Part shown: piece by piece, positions 1 through 6,284 of the stretch
How positions within the stretch are numbered: position 1 is the stretch's first letter
How the letters are laid out: each line of letters opens with the position of its first letter
From: a bacterium
Lineage (GTDB): Bacteria; Acidobacteriota; Blastocatellia; Pyrinomonadales; Pyrinomonadaceae
Length of the DNA stretch: 6,833 nucleotides
NCBI GenBank assembly: GCA_029945985.1
Contig: JAQSDP010000091.1
Location: 1 to 6,833, forward strand
Direction: 5' to 3'
Program-made: the position numbers and the translations under genes
Notes under the pieces: generated by a model
The model's input: only the letters and a program-made list of their open reading frames with translations
Database searches by the model: none
What the model was told of the DNA's origin: nothing

Positions 1-1250
1 TTCTTTTCGGCATAGACGTCGGATTGCGTGAGCGTATTCAGCAGCGTGGACTTGCCCGCGTTGGTGTATCCGACCAGCGAGATCACCGGCAGATTCTTGT
101 TCGACCGCACCTTCCGACGCTCCTGCCGCTGGCGTCCGAGCGAATCGACTTGCTTCTCTAATTGAGAGATGCGGTCACGCACACGCCGACGGTCCGTCTC
201 AAGCTTGGTCTCACCGGGGCCGCGACCACCGATCCCACCGGCCAATCGCGAGAACGCCGAGTTTTGGCCGACGACTAGCCGCGGCAGAAGATATTTAAGT
301 TGAGCAAGTTCTACCTGAAGCTTACCTTCCCGGCTCTGGGCTCGTTGGGCAAAGATGTCGAGAATGAGCTGCGGCCGATCGATCACCTTGAGGTCCGTCG
401 CCTCGCTTAGCGACCGCACCTGGGCCGGCGAGAGCTCAGTATCGAACACGATCAAGTCCGCCCCGAGCCGCATCGATCTGATCAAAAGCTCATCAAGCTT
501 TCCTTTGCCCAAAACCGTCTTTGCATCGATCTGCGGACGCCGCTGAATTATCTTATCAAGCACGACGACATCCGCCGACGTCGCCAACTCCTCAAGCTCC
601 GCCATCGATTCCTCGGCCTCATCAACGTAGCCGGTTGTGACACCCACCAATATCACGCGGTCGCGATCCGTTTGCTTCGCCCGAGCCGTCTGCCGAATGC
701 GGGCCATCTCGCTCTCAAGCGAATTGATAAGCGATAAGAAATCGACATCGAGTTGCGACGGAATGTTCGGCTCGAGAAACTCGTACGGCTTCTCGTCTGT
801 TTCTGAGTGCAATATCTCGGCGCTCGTCGGCAGAAGATGTGCTGAATAGACCATTCCCGGGAGGCCGCTTGAACGTTCGACTTGGATTATCGACATTAGG
901 TCGAGCCGAAGCAGAGCAAGGTCAGTGAGGTCATCTTGCGTTAGCTTTTCGTTTTGGAGATGGGTGTGGATACACCTCAGCCCGCGGAATCGATCGGTGC
1001 CGACGCGGACACGTCCGAAATCAGGCATCTGGACTCCCTTAGCCGTCCCGACCATCACGTATTCGACGTATCCCTTCCGATCAAGAAGCACACCGACCTG
1101 CCGCCCTGTCTCGTTCGAGATCTCGGACATCTGACGTGCAAGCTCTTGAGATACGATCTCCGCAGGCTGGACGCGGCGAGTGCCGAGCCGCTCGATCCTG
1201 CGTAACTGATTTGCTTTAAGCCCCTGAACGAAGCCGGTAACCTTACTAAT
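1..1250 (-). CDS. hflX: GTPase HflX, long form, 3' end cut by the window edge
   Basis: HflX is a translational GTPase that binds the 50S subunit and splits stalled or stressed 70S ribosomes in the cytoplasm. Reading the minus strand gives about 416 codons in one open frame. The family signature GGIGGRGPGETKLE lies near residue 338, a basic coiled-coil stretch (RRRVRDRISQLEKQ) follows, and the G1/P-loop GYTNAGKST begins at about residue 394. The frame then runs off position 1, so the rest of the G domain (G3, G4) is outside. E. coli HflX has its P-loop near residue 200, so this protein carries roughly 190 extra N-terminal residues, including RFRGLRCIHTHL and DDLTDLALLRLDL; this long form is known in several phyla. 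There is no ATG, GTG or TTG in frame between the upstream stop and residue 41 (ATG at 1130). I therefore place the start at ATT 1250-1248, preceded by AGGAGA. It is divergent from the ferredoxin-domain gene at 1469. The identity is very secure; the start is inferred. Confidence 0.95.
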   Translation of the reverse strand, partial: MSKVTGFVQGLKANQLRRIERLGTRRVQPAEIVSQELARQMSEISNETGRQVGVLLDRKGYVEYVMVGTAKGVQMPDFGRVRVGTDRFRGLRCIHTHLQNEKLTQDDLTDLALLRLDLMSIIQVERSSGLPGMVYSAHLLPTSAEILHSETDEKPYEFLEPNIPSQLDVDFLSLINSLESEMARIRQTARAKQTDRDRVILVGVTTGYVDEAEESMAELEELATSADVVVLDKIIQRRPQIDAKTVLGKGKLDELLIRSMRLGADLIVFDTELSPAQVRSLSEATDLKVIDRPQLILDIFAQRAQSREGKLQVELAQLKYLLPRLVVGQNSAFSRLAGGIGGRGPGETKLETDRRRVRDRISQLEKQVDSLGRQRQERRKVRSNKNLPVISLVGYTNAGKSTLLNTLTQSDVYAEK

Positions 1251-1256
1251 ATTGCT

Positions 1257-1262
1257 TCTCCT
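1257..1262 (-). promoter_or_regulatory. Shine-Dalgarno that supports the ATT start of hflX
   Basis: On the minus strand AGGAGA lies six bases upstream of the ATT codon at 1250-1248. This strong site, plus the absence of any standard start codon in frame from the upstream TGA to residue 41, is what decides the start. The conserved N-terminal stretch KVTGFVQGLKANQL begins two codons after the ATT, so starting at ATG 1130 would remove conserved sequence. Confidence 0.65.
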
Positions 1263-1468
1263 ACGGCTTAGTATATCAAATCTAACCCTGCCGCTTTTGT
1301 CATAGTGCCTACCGTCCGTCCTTCATAGGATTCATTCTTATATTGCTCACCCTCCGTATTAGAAACTCCAACCTGTTGAAGCGAACCGAACCTGAGCTGG
1401 CAGGACGTTGCCGACGCCTACTCAATTTGGTTAAATATAGGTTTGCTTATATTGAAGGATACGCTTCT

Positions 1469-2506
1469 ATGAATCAGGCATTTATCGAAAAGCTAGAATC
1501 GCACATTGAGGCCGACTGGCTCTCGGCCGTTGAGTCGCTTTTACCGTCCATTCACGAGGTAGACCGCAACGCGGTCCAGATCTGGTTTCGCTTCTATCCG
1601 CTCGATCTGGTCCGCTTTCTTGAGAACGCGGAAGACGTCGAACAGGCGATCAAGGGCATCAACCTCGAGGGCGATTTCGGCGTGCTCGATAAGATCGACT
1701 CGTCGCATCGATTCCTATACGGCCACCGCTATTGGCCGCACGTGAAGCAAGCTGTAATTGCTCGAGCCGATTCCGATGCCGACTTCTCAGATCTCAAGAC
1801 CGAAATTTCGAATATCGCGAAGTCTGTCGCAAAAGAAGCCAAAGCCGATGAGAAGCTCACCACAGCAATCGCTGCGCTCGGACTAGCTACGCTTGTACAG
1901 GCTGGCTATGACGATCTGAAAGCCGCCCCGGGCGTTGCTCAAAAGCCGAGCGGCTTGATGACAAAATCTCCCGACGCGATCGTCGCCGAAAGGGCCAAGG
2001 ACGATTCGCAGGGCGTCTTCGGGTTCCTCAAAACCGTCGACAAAAAGTTCTCCGTCAATTTCAACGCGTTCGCTTACGAAGGCAGCTTCGACATTATTAA
2101 CGACGAAGAGATCGCGTCCGCCTCGCAAAAGGACCGCTCGCGTGATTGGCAGTCGATGGATTCACGCTGCTGGGAGGGCCCGGTGCCGGTTGAATGTACT
2201 TCCGCATCTTGCGGAACCTGCTGGGTCGGTGTGGTCGGCGGCCAGGAGAAGCTCTCGGAGCCATCGGTGAGGGAGCGTAAGCAGATGAAGGTTTTTGGCT
2301 ACAACCAACCCGACGATGCCAAGCCGTTTCTGCGCCTCGCCTGCCAAGCAAAGGCTAGCGGCAAAACGACGCTCGTTATCCCACCCTGGAACGCGGTCTT
2401 CGGCAAGAAGGTCCGCCGAAACGTCGAAGATTCCGAACTAGAGCCTGCAACCACATCAGCCAAGAAACTCCGCGAAACTATCACAACTGCCGTTACCGGC
2501 GAATAG
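1469..2506 (+). CDS. Protein with C-terminal plant-type [2Fe-2S] ferredoxin domain
   Basis: A 345-residue protein, probably an electron carrier or a redox-sensing protein in the cytoplasm; no signal peptide is visible. The C-terminal third holds the plant-type ferredoxin pattern: C243-x4-C248-x2-C251 in VECTSASCGTCWVGV, with the fourth ligand C292 in RLACQA. The short stretch TTLVIPPWN after it resembles the last strand of the fold. An additional C234 lies just before the cluster loop. Residues 1-190 match no family I can name; they are rich in helix, include an aromatic patch (WFRFYP, YGHRYWPHVK) and a lysine- and alanine-rich region at about 110-140. The frame is open upstream to 1343, but ATG 1469 is preferred because GAAGGA (1454-1459) lies nine bases before it and the upstream residues look non-coding. 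A TTGGTT/TATATT pair (1427-1432, 1448-1453) has a 15-base spacer and is a weak promoter candidate. A terminator follows at 2560. Ferredoxin domain secure, role unknown. Confidence 0.88.
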   Translation: MNQAFIEKLESHIEADWLSAVESLLPSIHEVDRNAVQIWFRFYPLDLVRFLENAEDVEQAIKGINLEGDFGVLDKIDSSHRFLYGHRYWPHVKQAVIARADSDADFSDLKTEISNIAKSVAKEAKADEKLTTAIAALGLATLVQAGYDDLKAAPGVAQKPSGLMTKSPDAIVAERAKDDSQGVFGFLKTVDKKFSVNFNAFAYEGSFDIINDEEIASASQKDRSRDWQSMDSRCWEGPVPVECTSASCGTCWVGVVGGQEKLSEPSVRERKQMKVFGYNQPDDAKPFLRLACQAKASGKTTLVIPPWNAVFGKKVRRNVEDSELEPATTSAKKLRETITTAVTGE

Positions 2507-2559
2507 ATCGTACCCGTGCACCAACACACGGCAACACCCTGCGCGACTTCAAACTGACG

Positions 2560-2592
2560 AACCTCGGTCACCCGGTGCCGAGGTTTTACTTT
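2560..2592 (+). terminator. Intrinsic terminator after the ferredoxin-domain gene
   Basis: The arms AACCTCGG (2560-2567) and CCGAGGTT (2578-2585) form a perfect 8-bp stem, and CAC/GTG inside the loop can extend it. The stem runs into a T-rich tail (TTTTACTTTCT). It lies 54 bases after the stop of the gene ending at 2506, the expected place for its transcript end. Confidence 0.75.
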
Positions 2593-2606
2593 CTCTCAGT
2601 GGCCGT

Positions 2607-2666
2607 CGTGCCGTGTTTCCTAGATGGCTGGCGGGGGTTTACCTCCTCCTCGGACGTTTCGGCACG
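2607..2666. other. Foldable element with two nested stems, function unknown
   Basis: An outer inverted repeat CGTGCCG (2607-2613) / CGGCACG (2660-2666) encloses an inner hairpin in which GGCGGGGG (2630-2637) faces CCTCCTCC (2642-2649) across the four-base loop TTTA, with one G-T pair and one mismatch. It sits in the non-coding stretch between a terminator and the exported-protein gene at 2766, about 100 bases before that start. It could be a structured leader, a small RNA or a chance fold. I do not recognise it as a known riboswitch. Confidence 0.4.
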
Positions 2667-2765
2667 CGAACTTGAAGCCGTGATGATAGTTTTCTCTGTT
2701 TTCTCCGCATTTATAGATGGCCGGATAAATGAATGATGCGGCGTGAAAACATGCGGGAGAAAACT

Positions 2766-3299
2766 ATGAAGAACATATTTACAGCATTAATAGTGGGGCT
2801 CGTCGTAACCGGGGCTGCGTTGGCACAGGCGCCGGCGAGTGGTCAGGGGGTAAAGACCGCGGTGGTCGAATTTTCAGTTGGGCCGAATGCCGCAGGGATG
2901 ACGGAGCAGGCGAAGTTCGGACTGCAAGCACAGCTTTCGGCTCGCCTTAATAACACCCGCAAATTTGACGTTTACGACACACGGCACACTAGGCGTGCGT
3001 CGCAGGCGGATCTCACAGCTATCAATGGAGCTTCGACTTCAGCTGCGGTTAGACTAGGCAAGCAGCTCGCCGCCGCGTATGTCTTGACGGGAAACGTGGT
3101 GGATTACAACACGAGCGGCTCGGCGGCGGTGAAGTTTCGCATTGTTGAGGTTGCAACCGGCAAGGTGAAACACTCCGGCGAGATCTCTCAGCAGGCGGTA
3201 ACGAAAATGACCGGCAACGGCTCGGCCGCCGAGATGCAGGCAAAGGTCATAAAGCCGTTGCTCGACAAGCTAACCGAGGAACTGCAAGCTGAATTTTAA
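2766..3299 (+). CDS. Small exported CsgG/TolB-N-like protein
   Basis: A 177-residue protein with a clear Sec signal peptide: basic MKN, a hydrophobic core to about residue 18, and a probable cut after ALA-QA near residue 20-21. There is no lipobox cysteine, so it is probably a soluble periplasmic or secreted protein. The mature part follows the pattern of the CsgG / LpoB / TolB-N-like fold: an opening strand KTAVVEFSV, a helix FGLQAQLSARLNNT, a strand FDVYDT, an alanine-rich helix AAVRLGKQLAAAYVLTGNVV, a strand pair with a turn (KFRIVEVATGKVKHSGEI) and a final helix. Related proteins act in envelope assembly or secretion, but the fold alone does not give the job. In-frame ATGs exist at 2733, 2736 and 2751; ATG 2766 is preferred because GGGAGA (2755-2760) lies five bases before it and the signal peptide starts there. 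It converges with the next gene, with a gap of only seven bases and no hairpin between. The family call is by pattern only. Confidence 0.78.
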   Translation: MKNIFTALIVGLVVTGAALAQAPASGQGVKTAVVEFSVGPNAAGMTEQAKFGLQAQLSARLNNTRKFDVYDTRHTRRASQADLTAINGASTSAAVRLGKQLAAAYVLTGNVVDYNTSGSAAVKFRIVEVATGKVKHSGEISQQAVTKMTGNGSAAEMQAKVIKPLLDKLTEELQAEF

Positions 3300-3306
3300 T
3301 CACCGG

Positions 3307-3762
3307 CTAATGGTTCGGGACATCCCCGGCACGGCGACCTGAGGTGGTTTTTCGATAGATCCGATAGACCACCTCCGCGTCCTTGTTTTCGCGGACCCAG
3401 TCGTCGAGCCAGCGATAGCTAATAGCCGGAGTTAGGCTGGGGTTCGTCGCAACGATAGAAGCGTATGCTGCTTCGCGATCGTCGGCGCTCACCAGTCGTT
3501 TTGCATCGCCCACAACTATCACGCTAACCCAATTTTCGTTGTCGACGACTTTTTCTACCTGCAGACATATCTCCGGATTTGAGTCGATCATCTCGGATTT
3601 CTTGCCTTCGGTCGTGTAGATGTAGATCGTCTGGCGGTCGTATGCGAAATGGATAGGAAGCACGTACGGATGATTGCTAGATGAGCAGCCAAGGTGTCCG
3701 TAGTTTACGCGGCCAAGAAATGCCTCTACGTCGTTCGACGACATATCCTTCACTTCGATCAT
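3307..3762 (-). CDS. PNPOx-like FMN-binding split-barrel protein (NimA-like)
   Basis: A 151-residue cytoplasmic protein of the pyridoxamine 5'-phosphate oxidase-like superfamily, which binds FMN or F420 and reduces or oxidises small molecules. Visible features are the N-terminal helix DVEAFLGRVNYGHLGC, the barrel strands HPYVLPIHFAYDRQTIYIYT (residues 31-50), the phosphate-binding TEGKKSEMIDSNPEICLQVE (51-70), and the strand pair WVSVIVVGDAKRL. The closest named relatives in layout are the NimA-like 5-nitroimidazole reductases and their uncharacterised cousins; substrate cannot be read from the sequence. The length is typical. The start is well fixed: AGGAGG (3773-3768) sits five bases before ATG 3762. 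The upstream control region carries a CRP/FNR-type palindrome in the class II position, suggesting that redox, nitrosative or carbon status controls it. It is divergent from the hydrolase gene at 3920. Confidence 0.88.
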   Translation of the reverse strand: MIEVKDMSSNDVEAFLGRVNYGHLGCSSSNHPYVLPIHFAYDRQTIYIYTTEGKKSEMIDSNPEICLQVEKVVDNENWVSVIVVGDAKRLVSADDREAAYASIVATNPSLTPAISYRWLDDWVRENKDAEVVYRIYRKTTSGRRAGDVPNH

Positions 3763-3803
3763 TGCAGCCTCCTAAACAAGGTAATTTTCTCAAGGTTCGA
3801 TAC

Positions 3804-3809
3804 ATCATA
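3804..3809 (-). promoter_or_regulatory. Likely -10 element of the PNPOx-like gene
   Basis: On the minus strand TATGAT (3809-3804) has no good -35 at 16-18 bases; TTGACC (3826-3821) is only 11 bases away. An expected start point near 3797 gives a leader of about 35 bases ending in the AGGAGG site. That start point puts the centre of the palindrome at 3831-3846 at about -41.5, the classical class II activator position. This explains a -10 without a matching -35. Confidence 0.5.
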
Positions 3810-3830
3810 GTGCTCCTCGCGGTCAAAGAG

Positions 3831-3846
3831 CGTGATGTACGTCACA
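3831..3846. promoter_or_regulatory. CRP/FNR-family operator candidate
   Basis: The 16-base site reads CGTGA, six bases, TCACA. It matches the CRP consensus TGTGA-N6-TCACA at nine of ten defined positions, and the core GTGATGTACGTCAC is also close to FNR/DNR-type sites (TTGAT-N4-ATCAA). It lies in the 157-base region between two divergent genes. Its centre is at about -41.5 from the inferred start point of the leftward gene and about 80 bases from the ATG of the rightward one. Which regulator binds cannot be told; no regulator gene is in the window. Confidence 0.55.
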
Positions 3847-3919
3847 AAACAGTTAGAAAATGACTTTTTACGGGCTGCGGCAGGTTGTCTAAGAGTTAGA
3901 ATCGGGGATGGGGATAGTT

Positions 3920-5098
3920 ATGGAACACGCACAAATCTCAGAAACTCCCGCCGATACCACAAGGAATCATTTGGTCGGGAGTTTCTGCGGAGACGCGTCA
4001 GGGCCAACACTCATCGCGGTTGGCAGCATCCATGGAAATGAGCCGGGCGGTTCAAAGGCCCTGCGGAGACTTGCGCTTAAGCTTCACGATCTAGAATCAA
4101 AACTACATGGCAGAGTTTTCCTCATCGAGGGAAGCATACGAGCGCTGGCCGACAAAGTGCGGTTTGTCGACAGCGATCTCAACCGACATTGGACGCGGGA
4201 AAACGTCACGGCCTTGGATTTAGGTGGACAGGGTTCGAGGGCCGAAGACTGGGAACTCAAAGAGCTGCTTTCGGTCCTCCGAGAAATTCTTGATTCCGCT
4301 AGGAATGAGGTGTTCGCTCTTGATCTTCACTCGACGTCGGCGCTTGGGCTGCCCTTTGCCACCGTTGGCGACACACTTCGAAACCGCAGATTTGCGCAGA
4401 AGTTTCCGGTGACGATCCTGTTGGGCATCGAAGAACAACTCGAAGGAACGATGCTTGAGTATCTCAACAATCGAGGTGTCGTAACCTTTGGATTTGAAGG
4501 AGGCCAGCACGATCAACCAGAGACGGCAGCGAACCACGAAGCCCTCCTTTGGCTGTCGCTGGTCCACGCGGGGATAGCAGCGGAGGCCGATATCCCTGAT
4601 CTCGATGGGCACCGGCACCATCTCGCAAAGGCCAGCGGGCGTGCACGAATAGTGGAGGTCTTATTCCGAAAGCCCGTGTCGGACGATGACAAGTTCGTAA
4701 TGGATCCTGGCTACAAAAATTTTGATCTGGTGGGTAAAGGCCAGACTCTTGCGCGTGATCGACACGGTAACATACAGTCCCCGCGAAAGGGCTTGATCCT
4801 GATGCCGCTCTACCAGGGCAAAGGCGACGACGGATTTTTCATTGGCAGGGAAGTTGCGCCGTTCTGGCTCTGGCTTTCGAAGCTTCTCCGAAAGCTGGGC
4901 GCTCCGACCTTGGTCAGAATATTGCCGGGCGTTTGGCGTCATCCGGATGACTCGGAGAGTTTAGTTATCGATACACGCGTCGCGAGATTTTTTCCTCTCC
5001 AGATACTGCACCTGCTCGGGTTTAGACGGCGAGCATGGAAGGGCAAGCGGCTCGTCGTAAGCCGACGGAGATTCGATACACGAAGCCCCTTTGTTTGA
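3920..5098 (+). CDS. Succinylglutamate desuccinylase/aspartoacylase-family zinc hydrolase
   Basis: A 392-residue M14-like metallohydrolase of the AstE/ASPA family, which removes acyl groups from N-acyl amino acids through one catalytic zinc. The zinc site is intact: H38 and E41 in GSIHGNEPGG, and H137 in FALDLHSTS. The substrate-binding motif DLNRHW is at residues 86-91, and the catalytic glutamate is E193 in FGFEGGQHD. From about residue 240 comes the C-terminal beta-rich domain (VDPGYKNF-type and GLILMPLYQGKGDDGFFI patterns), which caps the active site in relatives. The last 80 residues, with WLWLSKLLRKLG and a basic tail, are less conserved. There is no signal peptide, so it is cytoplasmic. 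The substrate is unknown: there are no arginine-succinyltransferase pathway genes nearby, so astE is not assigned. ATG 3920 is preferred over ATG 3908 because GGGGA (3910-3914) is five bases before it; 3908 has no usable ribosome site. A hairpin follows the stop. Confidence 0.9.
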   Translation: MEHAQISETPADTTRNHLVGSFCGDASGPTLIAVGSIHGNEPGGSKALRRLALKLHDLESKLHGRVFLIEGSIRALADKVRFVDSDLNRHWTRENVTALDLGGQGSRAEDWELKELLSVLREILDSARNEVFALDLHSTSALGLPFATVGDTLRNRRFAQKFPVTILLGIEEQLEGTMLEYLNNRGVVTFGFEGGQHDQPETAANHEALLWLSLVHAGIAAEADIPDLDGHRHHLAKASGRARIVEVLFRKPVSDDDKFVMDPGYKNFDLVGKGQTLARDRHGNIQSPRKGLILMPLYQGKGDDGFFIGREVAPFWLWLSKLLRKLGAPTLVRILPGVWRHPDDSESLVIDTRVARFFPLQILHLLGFRRRAWKGKRLVVSRRRFDTRSPFV

Positions 5099-5102
5099 GA
5101 GA

Positions 5103-5126
5103 AGGCTCCGTTCAAAGACGGAGCCT
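5103..5126. terminator. Hairpin between two convergent genes
   Basis: AGGCTCCGT (5103-5111) and ACGGAGCCT (5118-5126) form a perfect 9-bp stem with a six-base loop. It begins four bases after the hydrolase stop and lies 30 bases beyond the stop of the leftward gene, so it can serve both. There is no T run on the plus side, and only a TCTCTC tail on the minus side, so it may stop or protect transcripts rather than act as a textbook intrinsic terminator. Confidence 0.55.
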
Positions 5127-5155
5127 CGACCTTCGAACTACTTCAAAATAGTTTA

Positions 5156-5626
5156 CTACGGCATCGGATTGAATGTGACACCTCTAACGAGGTAGCCACG
5201 GACAACGGTTCGCATAGCGCTTGCTGCATCATTGGCCTTCGTTCTTGCTTCGGCCGAACCGTAATGCTTGAGCCCGATCGCGTCGAATTTCGCGGCCCGT
5301 TCCGCATTCGGGTCAAGTGTTTCCGCGTAGTTCTTGTACGTGATGACCAATCCCAAGTCCCAGTCGCCCGGGCCCTCGGTCGACGTCTTGGTGAAAAAAC
5401 CATAGCTAACGATCAAACCCTGTTTTTTTTGTTCCTCGAGTATGGGCATCTGGTTCATCCTGATATGCCTCATGTTGTCGTCACCCTTTCCTGGCAGTAT
5501 GTCAAAGTAAGTGATTCGCGACACGTTTCCGGGTGTTGTGGCCGGCGGAGTCGCGGTTGGGGTTTGTGCCTGGGCTCCGATGGCGAACATACAGGCGAAA
5601 AAGATGCTGAGACAAATTTTCTTCAT
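5156..5626 (-). CDS. Small exported protein, probable ferredoxin-like (dimeric alpha-beta barrel) fold
   Basis: A 156-residue protein with a signal peptide (MKK, then a hydrophobic core, then GAQA-Q near residue 20), followed by a Thr/Pro-rich linker at residues 21-33. The mature domain reads NVSRITYFDILPGKGDD, then a helix of about 20 residues with MPILEEQKKQGLI, then a strand pair (VSYGFFTK, WDLGLVITYKNYAET) and a C-terminal part. This is the layout of NIPSNAP/Dabb-like dimeric alpha-beta barrel proteins, but I cannot assign a family with certainty. No catalytic residues are evident, and no cysteine remains after the signal peptide. Location is probably periplasmic. The frame is open to a TTG at 5668, but ATG 5626 is chosen because it starts the signal peptide; its Shine-Dalgarno is weak (GAAAG). 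A strong promoter lies about 270 bases upstream, leaving a long leader. A hairpin shared with the convergent hydrolase follows the stop. Confidence 0.8.
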   Translation of the reverse strand: MKKICLSIFFACMFAIGAQAQTPTATPPATTPGNVSRITYFDILPGKGDDNMRHIRMNQMPILEEQKKQGLIVSYGFFTKTSTEGPGDWDLGLVITYKNYAETLDPNAERAAKFDAIGLKHYGSAEARTKANDAASAMRTVVRGYLVRGVTFNPMP

Positions 5627-5894
5627 AATAAGTTTTCTTTCGATCCGAATTGTGAGCAAGATCAGCAAGAGCCTGATTTGATGGTCGCCGCGCTCGGGTC
5701 AAGGCATCCATCCGGCCGAAGAGATTTCACACAGATCTGAACGAGATGTAAGCCAAGAAAAATGGAACAGGCTCGAAAAAAAATGCTTTTCGCGGTCTCG
5801 TTGCTAAGAACCCCAACGAAGCAGCACGTAAAAATGCGGCGGGTTAAGGTTGTTAAATCGAGGGAGTAGCCCAACGAGGGATAGGGTTGGATTG
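5627..5894 (-). other. Long untranslated leader of the gene at 5626
   Basis: No convincing gene lies in this 268-base stretch. Going along the transcript it contains CCAAC (5890-5886), CTCGTTGG (5878-5871), CGTTGGGG (5818-5811) and CAACGAG (5803-5797). The first can pair with the second, the third with the fourth, and the second with the fourth over seven bases, so two folds exclude each other. A run of eight T follows at 5783-5776. The paired segments are short, and the leader role rests on the upstream promoter being the one in use. Confidence 0.35.
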
Positions 5895-5900
5895 GCGTTG

Positions 5901-5928
5901 ATATTACGCTAATTCCTGAAATTGTCAA
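5901..5928 (-). promoter_or_regulatory. Sigma-70-type promoter for the exported-protein gene
   Basis: On the minus strand a perfect -35 TTGACA (5928-5923) is followed after 16 bases by -10 TAATAT (5906-5901), five of six consensus bases. The start point would be near 5894. It begins 19 bases downstream of the terminator at 5947-5978, so it opens a separate transcription unit leading to the gene that starts at 5626. Confidence 0.7.
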
Positions 5929-5946
5929 CAAGCATATGAGGACAGC

Positions 5947-5978
5947 AAAAAGGCCCCGGCGAGTTGCTGAGGCTTTTT
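5947..5978. terminator. Intrinsic terminator, usable from both sides
   Basis: Read leftward, AAAAAG CCTC and GGGG C CTTTTT form a stem of about ten pairs with one bulged C and one G-T pair, a loop of roughly eleven bases and a tract of five T. Read rightward, the same element also ends in five T. It lies 54 bases beyond the stop of the TonB remnant and probably ends transcripts from 6033-6833. Confidence 0.75.
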
Positions 5979-6032
5979 GAACGCCCAAACGATTTTGCCA
6001 ATACTAGCGAGCACGAGCTCTGTATAAGACGA

Positions 6033-6284
6033 TCACTTTCGAAACTCGTATGTCAGTACTCCGGCGACTTTGACCGGTTTGCCGTTGTGGAGCGGCGGGT
6101 CGAAACGGGCCTGTCGAGCGGCTTCCCCCACAGCTCGCCAGAGCGGTTGAGGCCCGATGACAACGCTTGAGGCTACGACCACTCCTTTTTCATTGACCAC
6201 CACTTCGACGGTGTCTGTGCCGCTTGCATTTGCAGCCTTTGCTGCGGTCGAATTTGAGGAGCAGACTGAAGCCGATCGTCCAAG
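6033..6284 (-). pseudogene. TonB C-terminal domain remnant without a start
   Basis: The minus strand encodes 83 residues closing at TGA 6035-6033. They match the TonB C-terminal domain used by energy transducers to contact outer-membrane receptors: AAKAANASGTDTVEVVV, then NEKGVVVASSVVIGPQPLWRAV, then the diagnostic AARQARFDPPLHNGKPVKV and the final strand GVLTYEF. The frame is closed by an in-frame TGA at 6287-6285, and there is no ATG, GTG or TTG between that stop and the domain. The signal anchor, the proline-rich linker and the usual proline/tyrosine lead-in to the domain are absent. It starts only five bases after the stop of the gene to its right, in another frame, and a one-base shift in the nearby A7 run does not join the two. 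It is therefore most likely a 5'-deleted gene. The domain identity is good; whether anything is translated is doubtful. Confidence 0.72.

Noticed and set aside
355..1205. Several plus-strand open frames over the first 1.2 kb
   Set aside because: They are antisense to the hflX frame, which shows continuous family motifs on the minus strand.
1337..1454. Direct repeat CTTATATTG (1337-1345 and 1446-1454)
   Set aside because: Nine AT-rich bases occurring twice; no linked structure or clear promoter spacing at either copy.
1343..1468. N-terminal extension of the ferredoxin-domain gene from ATG 1343
   Set aside because: The 42 extra residues look non-coding, and ATG 1469 has its own GAAGGA site.
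1883..2571. Minus-strand open frames opposite the ferredoxin-domain gene
   Set aside because: Shadow frames; low-complexity Arg/Pro/Ser composition and no ribosome sites.
3832..4041. Plus-strand frame overlapping the start of the hydrolase
   Set aside because: It overlaps the operator region and the hydrolase in another frame, and its translation is Arg-rich and without motifs.
5264..5740. Plus-strand frame of 158 residues opposite the exported-protein gene
   Set aside because: Antisense to a gene with a clear signal peptide and domain pattern; it has no motif of its own.
5662..5988. Minus-strand frame of 108 residues with a hydrophobic segment
   Set aside because: It is read through a terminator and a strong promoter, and the hydrophobic part comes from AT-rich regulatory DNA. 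No ribosome site.
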